DNA of 64,000 nt from Sorghum bicolor (GCF_000003195.3 NC_012870.2:3092501-3156500), one strand, 5' to 3'. Positions 33,020 to 45,527 are shown, numbered from the stretch's first letter. Made by a program: numbers and translations. Notes: generated by a model from the letters alone, not told the origin.

Positions 33020-34084
33020 TTAATAAAAAGAGAGATGACAAAAGTCTTGATAAATTTTTATAAGAATAATAAAACTCTTGTACATTATTTTTAAAAACCG
33101 GATACGTTGAAAACTGTGAGATGAAATCCTTAGATCCAAACAGTTTTCTTGTCACAAGCAAAGGCGAAAAAATTATACTATTATGTACAGTACTCTGTAG
33201 AAAATATAGTTTTTTTTAAACCCCGTAGAAAATACAGTTTTTTTTGTACTATACTTGACTGGATGAGGGTCCGTACACACAAACGGCTCCCACCTCTCAC
33301 CCTCTTTCCGAGGACTTGTTTTCACAAGAGCCAGGAAGCAAGCAACAACAAAAATCCCCCCTCTGGTTTCATGATTCTTCTTCATCCTCTCGGTCCTCCA
33401 TCTTCCTCCTCTGGAACTGGAATAGGCGAGGAGACAGAACCAGCCAAGCGATCCCGCTTCTCGCACTCGTCTCGCGCCACCATTATTGCCCGCCCAATCT
33501 GACGCCGCCGTATCCTCGCCTCGCCATTATTTTTAGTTTTATCATTGCGTCCACGCCTGCTCCACTCCACGCCTGCCCATCCCACTTTCGCTTCCACGCA
33601 AAGGATTTTTTCCCTTTTTAAATATTATATATATACTACACGGTCTCTGATCGGTTCATCCGGCCAAGATTGTCCGAAGCTTGTGCTTATTTACTACCTC
33701 TTTCCTTTTTTTCCCCTTTCACAATTTCGGGGGCTTTATTTCTCTCTCCCCCACGCGTTGCATCTTCTTGATGCGTTGCGTCCCGAGTCGAGGCAGACAT
33801 CGGAGCCGCGCAGCTGACTTGGTTTAGTTTAGCTCGCGATTTCTTGATCCGGCACCGCACCCTGCGCTGCTCAATTCCGATTCTTTTAGTTCAGATTTGA
33901 GTAGCAGCAGTGCTTCGGCGACGATCACTTGATTGGGTTCCACCAATTTTTGCCCCCACTGGTGCGAATTGGGGATTTCTTACTGTTTGGTGTTTGCTCT
34001 GTTGGTATCGGTGCTGAAAACCAATTTGGGTTTTGGGTTTCCACTACTGACCAAGCTCACAAACATTGCTAGCTCCGTCTTCCA

Positions 34085-37000
34085 ATGGACGAGTCCGGGG
34101 AAGCGAGCGTCGGCTCCTTCAGGATCGGCCCGTCGACGCTGCTGGGCCGCGGGGTGGCGCTCCGCGTGCTTCTCTTCAGCTCGCTGTGGCGCCTGCGGGC
34201 GCGCGCGTACGCCGCCATCTCGCGCGTGCGCAGCGCGGTGCTGCCGGTGGCGGCGTCCTGGCTTCACCTCAGGAACACCCACGGCGTCCTCCTCATGGTC
34301 GTCCTCTTCGCCCTCTCCCTGAGGAAGCTCTCCGGCGCGCGGTCGCGGGCGGCGCTCGCGCGCCGGCGCAGGCAGTACGAGAAGGCCATGCTGCATGCCG
34401 GGACGTACGAGGTCTGGGCCCGCGCCGCCAATGTGCTCGACAAGATGTCTGATCAGGTCCATGAGGCGGATTTCTATGACGAGGAGCTGATCAGGAACAG
34501 GCTTGAGGACCTCCGGAGGCGGAGGGAGGACGGGTCGCTGCGGGACGTGGTGTTCTGTATGCGCGGCGATCTTGTTAGGAACTTGGGGAACATGTGCAAT
34601 CCTGAACTTCACAAGGGCAGGCTAGAGGTAATCGACAAGTAACAGTAGCTTCTACTAATTCATTCACTCTGCTGATTCGTAGTAACATATCTGTTTGTTG
34701 ATGTTTTGTAAATTGTGATGGTCTTGAAAATTTTAAAATCACCTCTTATAACAAGAAGTTCAGTATTACCAAAGATTGCTGAAACTCTGAATTCAGCATC
34801 ACCGTCATGCCAGTAACACAGTGATTTGTCGCAACGCAGGTTCCTAAGCTTATAAAGGAATACATTGAAGAGGTTTCTATTCAACTAAGAATGGTGTGCG
34901 AATCTGACACTGATGAGTTGCTATTGGGAGAGAAGCTTGCCTTTGTTCAGGAGACCAGGCATGCCTTTGGGAGGACAGCCCTACTCTTAAGTGGGGGTGC
35001 TTCACTGGGGTCTTTCCATGTAGGTGTAGTGAAAACATTGGTTGAGCATAAGCTTCTGCCTCGGATTATAGCAGGATCAAGCGTTGGTTCCATTATATGT
35101 TCGATTGTTGCTACCCGGACATGGCCTGAGATTGAGAGCTTCTTCACAGACTCATTACAGACCTTGCAGTTCTTTGATAGGATGGGTGGAATTTTTGCAG
35201 TGATGAGGCGAGTCACCACTCATGGTGCACTGCATGACATTAGCCAGATGCAAAGGCTTCTGAGGGATCTCACAAGTAACTTAACATTTCAAGAGGCTTA
35301 TGACATGACTGGCCGTGTCCTTGGGATCACCGTTTGCTCTCCTAGAAAAAATGAGCCACCCCGCTGCCTCAACTATCTGACGTCGCCGCACGTTGTTATT
35401 TGGAGTGCTGTAACTGCCTCTTGTGCATTTCCTGGGCTCTTTGAAGCTCAGGAACTGATGGCGAAGGATAGATTCGGCAACATAGTTCCCTTCCATGCAC
35501 CCTTTGCCACAGATCCTGAACAAGGTCCTGGAGCATCAAAGCGCCGGTGGAGAGATGGGAGCCTGGAAATGGATTTGCCCATGATGAGACTCAAGGAGTT
35601 GTTTAATGTAAACCATTTCATTGTGAGCCAAACTAATCCTCACATTTCTCCCCTCCTCCGAATGAAAGAGCTTGTTAGAGTCTATGGAGGGCGCTTTGCT
35701 GGAAAGGTATGTTTGTGACCATATTGAGTAGGGGCTAGGGGCCTTTAATTATGTTAGTCTCATTCTCATAGCTTATGATTTGGTTTATTGTTATTAGAAT
35801 GCAGGCCTATAGTTCGCGTTGCAGCTAGTTATTTTATTTTTCTTCAATAAAATACTAGTTCGCCTTCAACAATTCCAAACATGCTGCTAGACTATTCATG
35901 GTTATCATCTCCTGCATATAGGCAGTATCTGGTGGGATTGAAGAGTCTATTCAGTGCTATGATAGGACTTAATGAAAATAATTAATGGTGGATATCCGTG
36001 CATGTTGTTTAATGCTGCTGGTTTTATACATTTCCTGAACAATGTGTTAAGTTCTCTCTTTCAAAGTCCAATTGCTATATGTTTTTTTACCAGGCATAAC
36101 TTTGATCTGATCTGTGTAGCTTGCTCGTCTTGCTGAGATGGAGGTTAAGTATCGATGTAACCAAATCCTAGAGATTGGTCTTCCAATGGGAGGACTTGCA
36201 AAATTGTTTGCTCAGGACTGGGAGGGTGATGTCACCATGGTTATGCCGGCAACAGTAGCTCAGGTATTACTCTGAGTTCTGAGTAGGTTATTTAGGTGAG
36301 ATACAAACACTTTGAGTTGAAGAATTTTATCTCACATCTCTCCAACTTTCAGTATTTGAAGATTATTCAGAATCCAACATATGCGGAGCTCCAAATGGCT
36401 GCCAACCAAGGCCGCAGGTGTACATGGGAGAAGCTCTCTGCAATCAGAGCAAACTGTGCCATCGAACTTGCATTGGATGAATCTATAGCAGTTTTAAACC
36501 ACAAACGGAGGCTAAAAAGAAGCATGGAGAGGACAGAGGCTGCTTTGCAGGGTCATTCTAACTATGTTCGACTCAAAACTCCAAGGAGGGTACCATCATG
36601 GAGCTGCATCAGTCGAGAGAATTCTTCAGAATCTCTCTCGGAAGAGATTTCAGCAGTTGCTACTTCAACCGCGCAGCAAGGTGCTGCTCTTGTTGTCGGC
36701 ACAGCCACTCTTTCTCACCATGTTCGACGCAATTCTCATGACGGAAGTGAGAGTGAATCAGAAACCATTGACCTTAATTCCTGGACCAGGAGTGGTGGGC
36801 CTCTAATGAGGACAGCATCTGCTGACATGTTCATCAGTTTCATCCATAACCTTGAGATTGACACGGAATTAAGTAGGCCCTGTACTGTGGAGGGTGGTAC
36901 TGCAGGTATTTCGTCAGAATCTACCTTCCCAAATGATCCACAACCGAACAATGGCTCAAGTGTTACTACTCCAGGTAGATGCACAGAAAATTCTGAGACC

Positions 37001-37324
37001 GAGGCATACGACACTGTCAACACCAGAGCCAGTCAGGCTTCTACTCCCACAAGCATCGCTGTTTCTGAAGGAGATTTGCTGCAGCCTGAAAGCATTGCTG
37101 ACGGTATCCTGCTTAACATTGTGAAAAGAGATGCCTTGCAGGCTCAAAATGACAGCGTAACTGAATTGGCCGAAAGCTCCTGCACTGAAACATATGCGGA
37201 AACTTGTGACACCATCTCAGGGTCTGGCACTGCTGAAGATAACAAGGATACTGCTGACTCAAGCAATCACTCACTTGATATTGATGCTTTTGTAGTTTCG
37301 CATCAACCTTCAGCTGATGATTAG
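34085..37324 (+). CDS. SDP1: SDP1-type patatin-domain triacylglycerol lipase
   Basis: Hydrolyses triacylglycerol at the oil-body surface to start storage-oil breakdown. Four exons: 34085..34627, 34840..35706, 36120..36263 and 36353..37324, GT-AG, in frame, 841 aa. The N-terminal DUF3336-type region ([21 protein letters not shown]) precedes the patatin domain: glycine-rich oxyanion loop [15 protein letters not shown], nucleophile elbow GSSVGS (catalytic Ser) and the catalytic Asp in [12 protein letters not shown]. These form the Ser-Asp dyad of plant SDP1/SDP1-like enzymes. A hydrophobic stretch ([12 protein letters not shown]) lies near residue 75. The C-terminal ~250 residues are Ser/Thr-rich and of low complexity. 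The start is set by the first ATG in the GC-rich exon. SDP1 versus SDP1-like paralogue is not resolved. Confidence 0.93.
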
Positions 37325-37817
37325 ATTCTTCTTGATTTGAGAGGTCATTGTATAGCATGCTCACTACAGCAACGCTCACTTGCTCTATTTAAAGGGCAGG
37401 GGTAGCGTATATGTACGGATGCAAATCGGCATATAGGCCACGGGTTTAGGGATACCCATACACTATGTTAATGTTAATATTTGCATTCATTGTGAAATTG
37501 TTGGTTGATGCATGTGTTAAGATGTACCGACACGTTTTTGCCAAGTGTTGGAAAAGACAGTTTTTATCTTTCTTTGCGTGGTGCACGGTGAAAGTTTCAC
37601 TGATCACTGCCTGCCTGTTTAGGCACTGCTGAAAACTCATTTGTTAGCACATTCAGCAACCATATACCATACGCGAATTCGGCATTGTCGCTTAGAATGT
37701 CCAATCATGTAACATGCGGTTTATTAGTCTTACAGACACTTGTTACAGTTCAAAAAGAAAAAGTCTCAAGAGTAGCAGCAGAACAAGAGTGATAATAATG
37801 CTGCTAAACAAGCTGAG
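37325..37817. other. Convergent 3' region of lipase and SDR genes
   Basis: A 493 bp gap where two genes end tail to tail. It should hold both 3' UTRs; nothing else is seen. Confidence 0.5.
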
Positions 37818-39235
37818 CTAATCATCGAATGGCCTGAGGTTATGGTTGACGGCTGTGAAGCCGCCGTCCACCATGAGGTTGAGCGCGCTGACGTACCTCG
37901 CCTCGTCGCTGGCCAGGTATAGCACCGCCTGGGCGACGTCCTTGGGCATGGCGTCGACGCCCTTGAGGTTGGCCTCGCCGCCGACGAAGGCCAGGAAGTC
38001 CGTGAGCGCGTCGTCGGCGCGCGCGCCCTGGGGCAGGTGCGGCATGGACAGCGCCGTGGGCACGGCGTAGGGGGACACGCAGTTGACGCGCACCCCGTGG
38101 CGGCCGAGCTCCGCGGCGACGCTCTTGGTGAGCCCGACCACGGCGTGCTTGGACGCCGTGTACGCGTGCGGGCCCAGCCCGCCGATGGCGCTGGCCACGC
38201 TGGCCAGCGACACGATGGAGCCCCGCTTCTGCGGGATCATGACGCGCGCCGCGTGCTTCATCCCCAGGAACACGCCGTGCACGTTGATGTCGAGCACCCG
38301 GCGCACCTCGGCGAAGTCCACGGCACGGATGTCCGTCACCTTGGCACCCGTCACGCCCGCGTTGTTCACCATCACGTCCAGCGCGCCGAACCGCTCCGCC
38401 GCCGCGTCCACGGCGCGGCTCACGTCCTCCTCCGACGTCACGTCGCAGTGGACGAACATGACGCCCTGCGCGTCGCCTCCCAGGGCGTCGCGCAGCTGCT
38501 GCCCGGCCTCGTCCTGGATGTCCGCGATGCAGACCTTGGCGCCGTGCTCCGTGAAGAGGCGAACGATGGCTTCGCCGATGCCGGTGGCGCCACCGGTGAC
38601 GAGGGCCACCTTCCCTTCCAACCTGGGCTTCGGGAAGAAAACGCACGATCAAATTTGAACGACGGAAACACAGCTGCCGGATGAAGCAGCTCCGTACACT
38701 AATATGAGATTGCAACTGGATTTAGTCTCAGATTCATGAAAGATTTCTACTAAATCCTAAACCTCATGGCTGGTGCGCATGAACAATACCCCGATCGACT
38801 GTATGCCGATGTATACTGCAAGTCTGGAACAGTGGAATGGTTAAGGATACACTTGGCACACAATTTCCTCCCAAGAAGAAGAAAAAGAGCACTTGGCTAA
38901 TAACTAAAAGACAAGCACAGTTTCTCAGCCCTTGCATCACATTCCACCAGAAAGAGCTCCAGTGCTTTGGTTGGGTGGATCCTTCGATTCATCGCATTTT
39001 TCAGCGAAAACGTGGAAACTTTGATCAAAATCTTGCACAGTCAGCCTTCTTTTTGGAGTAACAAGCACGGTTTCAACTGAAACAGCAACCGAGCTGTAGA
39101 ACAGAGAAGCCATGGATGGGGGTTGGAGGAGCAAGGAACCCACGCACGAGCCATGGAGGGAGGGGGGTGAAGGGAAGGTCAGGGCACGCACCGCTTGCTT
39201 GAGGAGGATGACGGCGAGGAGCCCGCGGCGGCCAT
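37818..39235 (-). CDS. ABA2-like short-chain dehydrogenase (xanthoxin dehydrogenase-like)
   Basis: Two exons, 39235..39192 and 38622..37818, GT-AG, giving 282 aa. Exon 1 encodes a short Ser-rich N-terminus (MAAAGSSPSSSSSK) and the split Arg before LEGKVALVTGG. Classical SDR features are the cofactor motif TGGATGIGE, Asp in CIADIQDEAG (NAD preference), VNNAG, the active-site S in SLASVAS and YTASK. The tail ALNLMVDGGFTAVNHNL and the PHLPQG...FVGGEANLKGV segment closely match rice-type ABA2. That enzyme oxidises xanthoxin to abscisic aldehyde in the cytosol. Related SDR110C members have other substrates, so the exact reaction is inference. Confidence 0.88.
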
Positions 39236-39608
39236 CGTCTCTGGATCGGCGCTTGCCTCCTCCGCGCTCCGGCGTCGCCGAATCCAAGTGCGCGCTGTCG
39301 ATGCGGGTTGGGAAGGCGTTGTCAGAATCTGGGTGGAGCTGGCGCATGTGGCACATGGGGCCAGTGAAGTAGGCCGCCGCACTGGGCGTTTCGTGTGGGC
39401 GAGTCGCACCCGTCCACGTACCCAGCACCACTCGCGCGCGTCTGGGGTCCTAGTTCTATCGGCTCTCAGACCGCGACGGCGGCGAATTGTCGATTCCCAC
39501 GTGGCCACGCTGGATTTTGGCCGCTTGGGCGGTGCACGCTGGTGGACAGTTTCGGCTGCTCAAACGAACGGGCTTGGAACGAGCCAGTCTCAATGTACCT
39601 ACGCATAA

Positions 39609-39826
39609 GAGCAAGTATTATAATACGGTAGCTGTTGCCGATTTTTTTACACTTATATAATGGTTAGTTCATCACTATTAATACATGGCCCACTTGTCTG
39701 TCTCGTACATTTTTTTAGTTTTGTGTCTGAGCCGGCTGCAAGCTTACAGCCCGTTTTTACTCTCTCCTCTTCTCTCTCCTCCACCTCAGCATTTAGCTAG
39801 CTTACAGCCTGCTATAATACTTGCTC
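39609..39826. mobile_element. Tourist-type MITE (GAGCAAGTATTATA ends)
   Basis: 218 bp, with perfect ends GAGCAAGTATTATA / TATAATACTTGCTC and TAA on both sides. A related but less complete copy lies at ~40393-40570. Confidence 0.8.
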
Positions 39827-39980
39827 TAAGAGTTTTATGCAGTGAAACTCCTCTCTCATTTGATGAGACTCCTTCGTTTAATGACTTTATCAAGTTAGCA
39901 ATTTTACTTATGTGGCACCATATTTAATGTGCATGACATTCTCATAAAACATGCATTGAGACTAGTTTCATGAGCATTTA

Positions 39981-40222
39981 GGCCTTGTTTAGTTCCCAAA
40001 AATTTTGCAAAATTTTTCAGATTCCCCATCACATCGAATCTTTAGACGTATGCATGGAGTATTAAATATAGATAAAAATAAAAACTAATTGTACAGTTTG
40101 GTCGGAATTGACGAAACGAATCTTTTAAGCCTAGTTAGTCCATAATTAGACAATATTTGTTAAATACAAACGAAAGTACTACTATTCCTATTTTGCAAAT
40201 TTTTTTGGAACTAAACAAGGCC
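39981..40222. mobile_element. GGCCTTGTTTAGTTC-family MITE
   Basis: 242 bp, complete, with ends GGCCTTGTTTAGTTCC and GGAACTAAACAAGGCC and TTA on both sides. Best reference copy of the family in this window. Confidence 0.88.
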
Positions 40223-40584
40223 TTAATTCCAAGACTCATAGAGAGTTGGTAATCGCGTCAAGAGAGTTTCATCTAGATGAAACTCATTTCTTCTCTCTTT
40301 TCTTAGATACACCGTCATGTCATCAAAAAAGCCTATGTGGCAACCTATTTAATGCAAATAAAACTCATATGAAACTCTCATTGAGACTGGCCTTATATAA
40401 TGGTTAGCTCATCACTATTAATACGTGGCCCACTTGTTTGTCTCACAAACCTTCTTAGATTTTGTGTCTGAGCCGGTTGTAAGCTTACAGCTCGCTTTTA
40501 CTCTCTCTCATCTTCTCTCTCTTCCACCTCAGCATTTAGCCTGCCTACAACTTGCTATAATACTTGTATCGTACAAAGCTGTTT

Positions 40585-40801
40585 TGCCTTGTTTAGTCAC
40601 CCAAAAACTAATATCAAATCTTGCGGCATATACATGAAGCATTAAATATAGTTAAAAACAAAAACTAATTACACAAATTACCTGTAAATCGCGAGACAAA
40701 TCTTTTGAGCCTAATTAGTTTATAATTGGATAATATTTACCACAAACAAACGAAAGTGCTACAGTGTCCCAACTAAAAAATTTCGGAAACTAAACAAGGC
40801 C
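40585..40801. mobile_element. GGCCTTGTTTAGTTC-family MITE
   Basis: The left end is slightly degraded (GCCTTGTTTAGTCACC) and the right end is intact (AACTAAACAAGGC). Confidence 0.7.
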
Positions 40802-40808
40802 TTATTAA

Positions 40809-41230
40809 GGTCTGTTTGGTACTGCCCGTCACATCGAATGTTTAGACACGTGCATGAAGTACTAAACATAGACCATGGCCTTGTTTAGTTGTAAAAAGAT
40901 TTTGGATTTTGACACTGTAGCACTTTCGTTTGTATTTGATAATTATTGTCTAACTATAGACTAACTAGGCTCAAAAGATTCGTCTCGTAAGTTACAGTGC
41001 AATTAGTTTTTATTTTTAATCTATATTTAGTGCTTCATGCATGTGCCACAAGATTTGATGTGATGGAGAATCTTGAAAAGTTTTTGAATTTCGGAGTGAA
41101 CTAAACAAGGCCTATTTGAAAAATTTAAAACACAGCTAGAGAGTAATTTGTGAGATGAATCTTTTGAACCTAATTAGTCCATAATGTTACAGTACCTGTT
41201 AAACTTTAACACCCTTAACCAAACACCCCC
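40809..41230. mobile_element. Related MITE hosting a nested copy
   Basis: Outer element with ends GGTCTGTTTGGTACTG and CCAAACACCCCC. It is interrupted at 40877-41112 by a complete GGCCTTGTTTAG copy. Confidence 0.6.
40877..41112. mobile_element. GGCCTTGTTTAGTTC-family MITE (nested)
   Basis: 236 bp, ends GGCCTTGTTTAGTTG and GAACTAAACAAGGCC, inside the outer element at 40809-41230. It is in inverted orientation relative to the copy at 39981. Confidence 0.8.
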
Positions 41231-41323
41231 TTATTATTATCGGCTTCTATATCTGGTAGGAGCATGATCTGATGAAATTCCTACACCCCGTCAAGAAAAT
41301 CCATTCGACACCGGACCAGCTAA

Positions 41324-41614
41324 GGTTGTCTCCAATAGGAGATCCATTTGAAAATCCAAACCCAAAATGGGTCTCCAACATAATAACTATAGCCTACAAC
41401 AGAGTACCCATACAGAAGACCCATTTTGGGTATCAGGAGAGGCATAACCCAAATTTGGGTATACTTTCCCCTTGAGACCTATTTTGCAGAGAGTGTTGTC
41501 TTTTAGGTCTTGTTGTTGGAGAAGACTAAAAATAGGTATGTAACTTTTTACCTATAGCGCTACTCAAAGAACAAATAAGTGTTGTATTTTGGGTAACAAT
41601 TGTTGGAGATAGTC
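41324..41614. mobile_element. Tourist-type MITE (TCTCCAA ends)
   Basis: 291 bp, with ends GGTTGTCTCCAATAG and TTGTTGGAGATAGTC and TAA on both sides (41321-41323 and 41615-41617). Confidence 0.7.
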
Positions 41615-41719
41615 TAAAACGGCTCTACCACACACACACAAGGATGTCTTATGATATTTCTTGTGTTGCTAATGTATATAAAACTAGAATGCTAATGGTC
41701 TGTTCAGAGAATTAACTTA

Positions 41720-41883
41720 GGGTCTATTTGATCCTTTTTTTCTAAATTTTAGAGCTCTAAAAACTCTAAATTACTTTAGCTCATCTTTAAAGTCTAAATC
41801 TCGTCTATAGTGTAGAGTTAACTTTAGACTATGTGTTTAAAGTTTTAGCTCTAAAGTTTAGAGGAGAGGATCTAAATATACCC
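41720..41883. mobile_element. Small Tourist-type MITE
   Basis: 164 bp, with ends GGGTCTATTTGATCC and GGATCTAAATATACCC and TTA on both sides. Confidence 0.7.
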
Positions 41884-41909
41884 TTAGAGTAAACTTACGC
41901 TGACTTATA

Positions 41910-42162
41910 CTACATCCGTCCCCGAAAGCTTCAACTTCTAGAATCCATGCCAGTCAAACTTTTCTAACTTTGACCAACTTTATAGAAAAGTCAATATCTA
42001 TGACATAAAATAAGTATCTTACGAAAATATATTCTATAATAAATTTAATAGTATTAATCTGGTACTATAAATCTTAGTATTTTTTTCTATAAATTTGGTC
42101 AAAGTTGTAAAAGTTTGACTTAGGACAACTCTAGAAATTGCACCTTTCAGGGACGGAGGGAG
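41910..42162. mobile_element. Stowaway MITE
   Basis: 253 bp, with ends CTACATCCGTCCCCGAAAG and CTTTCAGGGACGGAGGGAG flanked by TA. The interior holds TTTGACCAA/TTGGTCAAA arms typical of this family. Confidence 0.85.
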
Positions 42163-43734
42163 TATTTATCATCATCAGAAAAAAGTTCAATGGCCTTAGT
42201 GGAATTCAAATCGATTTTTCTTAAGCTTGTGATATCTCCACTACTCCGGTCATAAAGTTTTCTCGTGGTACATGAATTTCGCAACCACCAAGGAGGCAAG
42301 GACCCATATATAATTTCATATAATTTTCAGTCCAAACACTAAAAGAAAATCATGCAAGATTCATATAATTCCAAGCTAGGTACCATAAAGATAGAGCATG
42401 ATTCTAGGACAAATCTAAACTTGGTTTCATATTTTCAGCCAAAATGAAATTATATGGATGTTATAAAGATTAAACAGAATTTGGGTTTTACCAATTGCAT
42501 ATGTTTTAATTTCTTTGGATAATATAAAAAATCAATATATACATATATATATATATTATAAATCCTATTTGACCAATTTAAACTATCAAACAAAGTCAAA
42601 TTTATCTATTTCAATTGACGTGACGCTTCTAGGGCAAAACTGCCTGTCAAAACTCTTGAAGTGAGTAAAAAAGACTCCAACTTGCACTATATAATAAAAA
42701 TAACGATTCCATGCTTGAAAAAAGATCGTACCTTATTTTGGGAAAATTATTGATAATAGTAGGCAAGACCTATGTAACGCAAATGTAGGTTGCTCAACTG
42801 TAGTTTTTGATGTCAAGGCTAAAATAGTAATTTTGTATGTAACTTAACACCGTTAGCTCATCAAAATAACAGAAAGGCTAAGAAACCAAATAAAATTTGT
42901 TTTAGGCTAAATAAGCAAGTTCATGATAAAAAGGACAAAGAAGCTATGCAACATTTTCTTTAAGGCCAATCAATTTCCTCCATCTTTTTCCTGTCATTGA
43001 GGCTACTTCCTAGATGGGCCGATTCCAGCCTAGCGGGCCTTCTTCGTTACCCAGGGGGAGGGCGTGCAAGCGCACGACGTAGCCCCAAGCCCCAAGCCTC
43101 TGACCAGTTAAGAGAATCATTTAGGGGTTATTAATCAAAATCTTACGACACTGTGCATTGTTTAGTACCTGTTTGGAACAAAAGAATGCAAAACAGAGAA
43201 AAGGAATAAAATGCAGGATTAGAGTATAGGTGTTGTGGGAAAATAGAGGAATATAAAAACGTAGGAAACATATAACTAGGGGTGTTTAGAACGTAGGAAT
43301 TATGACATAGGATTCCCAAAACATGAGGTGTGATTAAAAGAGATGAATACTTATTTTTATTATTCCAATATTTTTCATTACAACATTAAATTTTAATTAA
43401 CAAATAAACATACGTGTAAAGTGTTTTTTGCAAAGAGTAAAGAAAAATTAAGTAACGATTTAATATAATTAATAGATATGTAACTAATAGGCGCTAGTCT
43501 TTATCGACGAGCAAGAACTCAGTGGCCGCACGGAGATTCGCATAGGACATATACTTCTTGGAATTCATAATATAGACAATTAAATAAACAACTCATACAA
43601 GGTAGCAGGGAAACTAGGCAGCAAGAACTTGACGAGTTCCAAAACTATTCAACCCAATACTCACACTCTACCCAAAAGAGAAAACGGATAAGTTTTGAAG
43701 CAAATTGGGTAGAGCGCCAGCAGCCCAAACTGAT

Positions 43735-44553
43735 TCAGAGCACCCATCTGATGGCATAATCTTCAAAGGTGTGGTACTTGGACATGTGCTTCAACATCCG
43801 AAGTTTCCCTGGAGAAGCCACCACCAGCTCAATGCCAGTCAGGACAGCAAAGTCCCAGCGGATCATGTCGCAGAAGTCAAGTGTCTCATCATTGTCGCTG
43901 TCCTCATCATCGGAGAAACCCATTCCCTGTGGGGTCATAGTACTACGGAACATCTTGACAACGCAGAACCTGCCCGAGCCCAGGTTGATAAGGTCTTTTT
44001 GGAACAGAGACCAGCTCTTAGGCATGTCAAAATCTACCCAGGTTTGATGAACTGTAGGTGGTCGCTCAAAGTCCACAGCAGAAAGGTCCGAAGCGCAGAG
44101 GTGGAAGGGGCAGGTGGCGGATAGGCCAATCCAGAGCTTGAGCTCTGGGACATACTCAGCTTTACCAGAGAATGGTAGGCACCAGTTGCCAGCGGGCCTC
44201 CATTTCCAGATCTCTGTGTCGAAGGCATAAGTGCCAATGCCGGGTGTTGTGGACGATACATAGATAGTGCCACCAACCACCGTGTAGGCATCTATCTTAT
44301 TAGGTAGCTTGTAGATAGGCGGCCGTGGGAGAGAACACCAGCCACGGAACAAATCATTCGCACAGAAAACATCCTGGCCTCCTTCATAACTTAGCTCTTC
44401 AAAGCAGTTATCCCCAAATTCACGGTGGATCATGCGGCCCATGACGTACAAGCTGTGACTTTGTTCTACCGGGGAACCATGAGCAGCAGCCCGGGTTATG
44501 GAGATGGGAATGGCACCGTGCCCCTTAGGTGCCGTGAGGTTGGGCACGGTCAT
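43735..44553 (-). pseudogene. DUF1668-like gene, 5' truncated
   Basis: Open frame of 272 aa from the first in-frame ATG. It resembles the grass-expanded DUF1668 family by recall: KLPNKIDAYTVVGGTIYVSS, YAFDTEIWKWRPAGNWCLPF, GKAEYVPELKLWIGLS, DLINLGSGRFCVVKMF. Family members usually have another ~100 residues before the TVPNLTAPK segment. Here those are absent; an in-frame stop lies just upstream and MITE sequence begins within tens of bases of the start. It may be a truncated pseudogene, or its first exon may lie beyond the MITE. Molecular function of the family is unknown. Confidence 0.6.
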
Positions 44554-44584
44554 CAAAGAGTAGGCTGTCACATAGACATTTTAG

Positions 44585-44805
44585 ATGATATGACAGTGTA
44601 TTTAAGAAGAGAGAGAATAAATGGATTTCATCTAGATAAAACTCTCATGGCACGATTACCAACTCTCTATGAGTCTTAAAATTAAATACGTATGGAATGA
44701 AACTCTCCATTGAGAGTGGGTGCTTCATCCAAGTTTCATTTCGTTTCATATGACATGGTAACCTTAAAAACAATATGAAACTCTCTACTGAGACTGGCCT
44801 AACCC
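44585..44805. mobile_element. MITE with GAAACTCTC / GAGACTGGCC sequence
   Basis: The sequence is shared, in inverted orientation, with ~40235-40395 (TTTCATCTAGAT..., ACCAACTCTCTATGAG). It abuts the truncated end of the DUF1668-like gene. Ends are not precisely defined. Confidence 0.5.
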
Positions 44806-44918
44806 AATTGTATAATTAATTTATTTTTTATCTATATTTAATACTTCATGCATGTGTCCAAATATTCGATAGGATGGATGAAAACTTGCTGGGTTGGTAA
44901 CTAAATAAGGCTTTACCA

Positions 44919-45152
44919 GGGTCTTGTTTAGTTCCAAAAAAATTTATAAAATTTTTTAGATTTCTCGTCGCATCAAATATTGCGGCACATGCATGGAGCA
45001 TTAAATAAGAAATAACTAATTACATAGTTTATCCGTAATTTGTGAGACAAATCTATGAGCCTAGTTAGTCTATGATTGGATAATATTTATCAAATACAAA
45101 TAAAAATGCTACAGTATCCATTTTGCAAAAATAAATAGAAGTAACAAGACCC
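44919..45152. mobile_element. GGCCTTGTTTAGTTC-family MITE (variant)
   Basis: Ends GGGTCTTGTTTAGTTCC and AACAAGACCC, with the usual family interior (GCATGGAGCATTAAATA). A further partial copy lies just before it at ~44806-44913. Confidence 0.7.
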
Positions 45153-45285
45153 TAGTTTCCTCTAGGTTGACTAGAAAATAGGACAGACTACCTAAGACTA
45201 GACCTAGCAAATTAAGATAGATTTGTTTAGTTGTGCTACGCTATGTAAGGGCATGTATAGCCGAGAGACAGAGGTCTGTCTCTAA

Positions 45286-45527
45286 GGCCTTGTTTAGATA
45301 CACCAAAAACCCAAAACTTTACAAGATTCCTCATCACATCGAATCTTGCGGTACATGTATGGAGTATTAAATATAGATAAAAATAAAAACTAATTACACA
45401 GTTTGTCTGTAAATCGCGAGACGAATCTTTTAAGTCTAGTTACTCCATGATTGGACAATGTTTGTCAAATAAAAACGAAAGTGCTACGGTGTCAAAATTC
45501 AAAAAGTTTTTGCATCTAAACAAGCCC
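45286..45527. mobile_element. GGCCTTGTTTAGTTC-family MITE
   Basis: 242 bp, with ends GGCCTTGTTTAGATACACC and GCATCTAAACAAGCCC and TAA on both sides. Confidence 0.82.

Larger units (their letters stand above)
30189..34084. other. Divergent intergenic region CHLD / SDP1-like
   Basis: The CHLD (minus) and lipase (plus) starts are 3.9 kb apart. CHLD proximal sequence is GC-rich and contains a GATAAG (I-box-like) word on its strand at 30254-30249, in or near the 5' UTR. A degraded Tourist-like copy lies at ~30330-30585, a further MITE at 31150-31431, and a MITE split by a Helitron at 31657-33019. The last ~400 bp (CT-rich, from ~33700) is the probable lipase 5' UTR and promoter. Confidence 0.5.
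39236..43734. other. Intergenic MITE cluster
   Basis: No gene is supported. From ~39.6 kb it is packed with short DNA transposons, listed separately where ends are clear. Also seen are a further degraded copy of the 39609 element (~40393-40570), members of a family with GAAACTC/GAGACTGGCC words (~39830-39975 and ~40235-40395), and AT-rich sequence at 42.2-43.7 kb with no clear structure. Confidence 0.5.

Noticed and set aside
33933..34322. Upstream overlapping frame before the lipase start
   Set aside because: It begins with TTG rather than ATG and shadows the GC-rich first exon; not a convincing uORF.
38037..38684. Plus-strand frames of 191-215 aa and a 291 aa minus frame over the SDR gene
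   Set aside because: Alternate-frame shadows of a GC-rich exon; only the SDR frame has family motifs.
20887..39235. CHLD, lipase and SDR genes as a functional cluster
   Set aside because: Pathways differ, spacing is large and orientations are mixed; plain plant gene order explains it.
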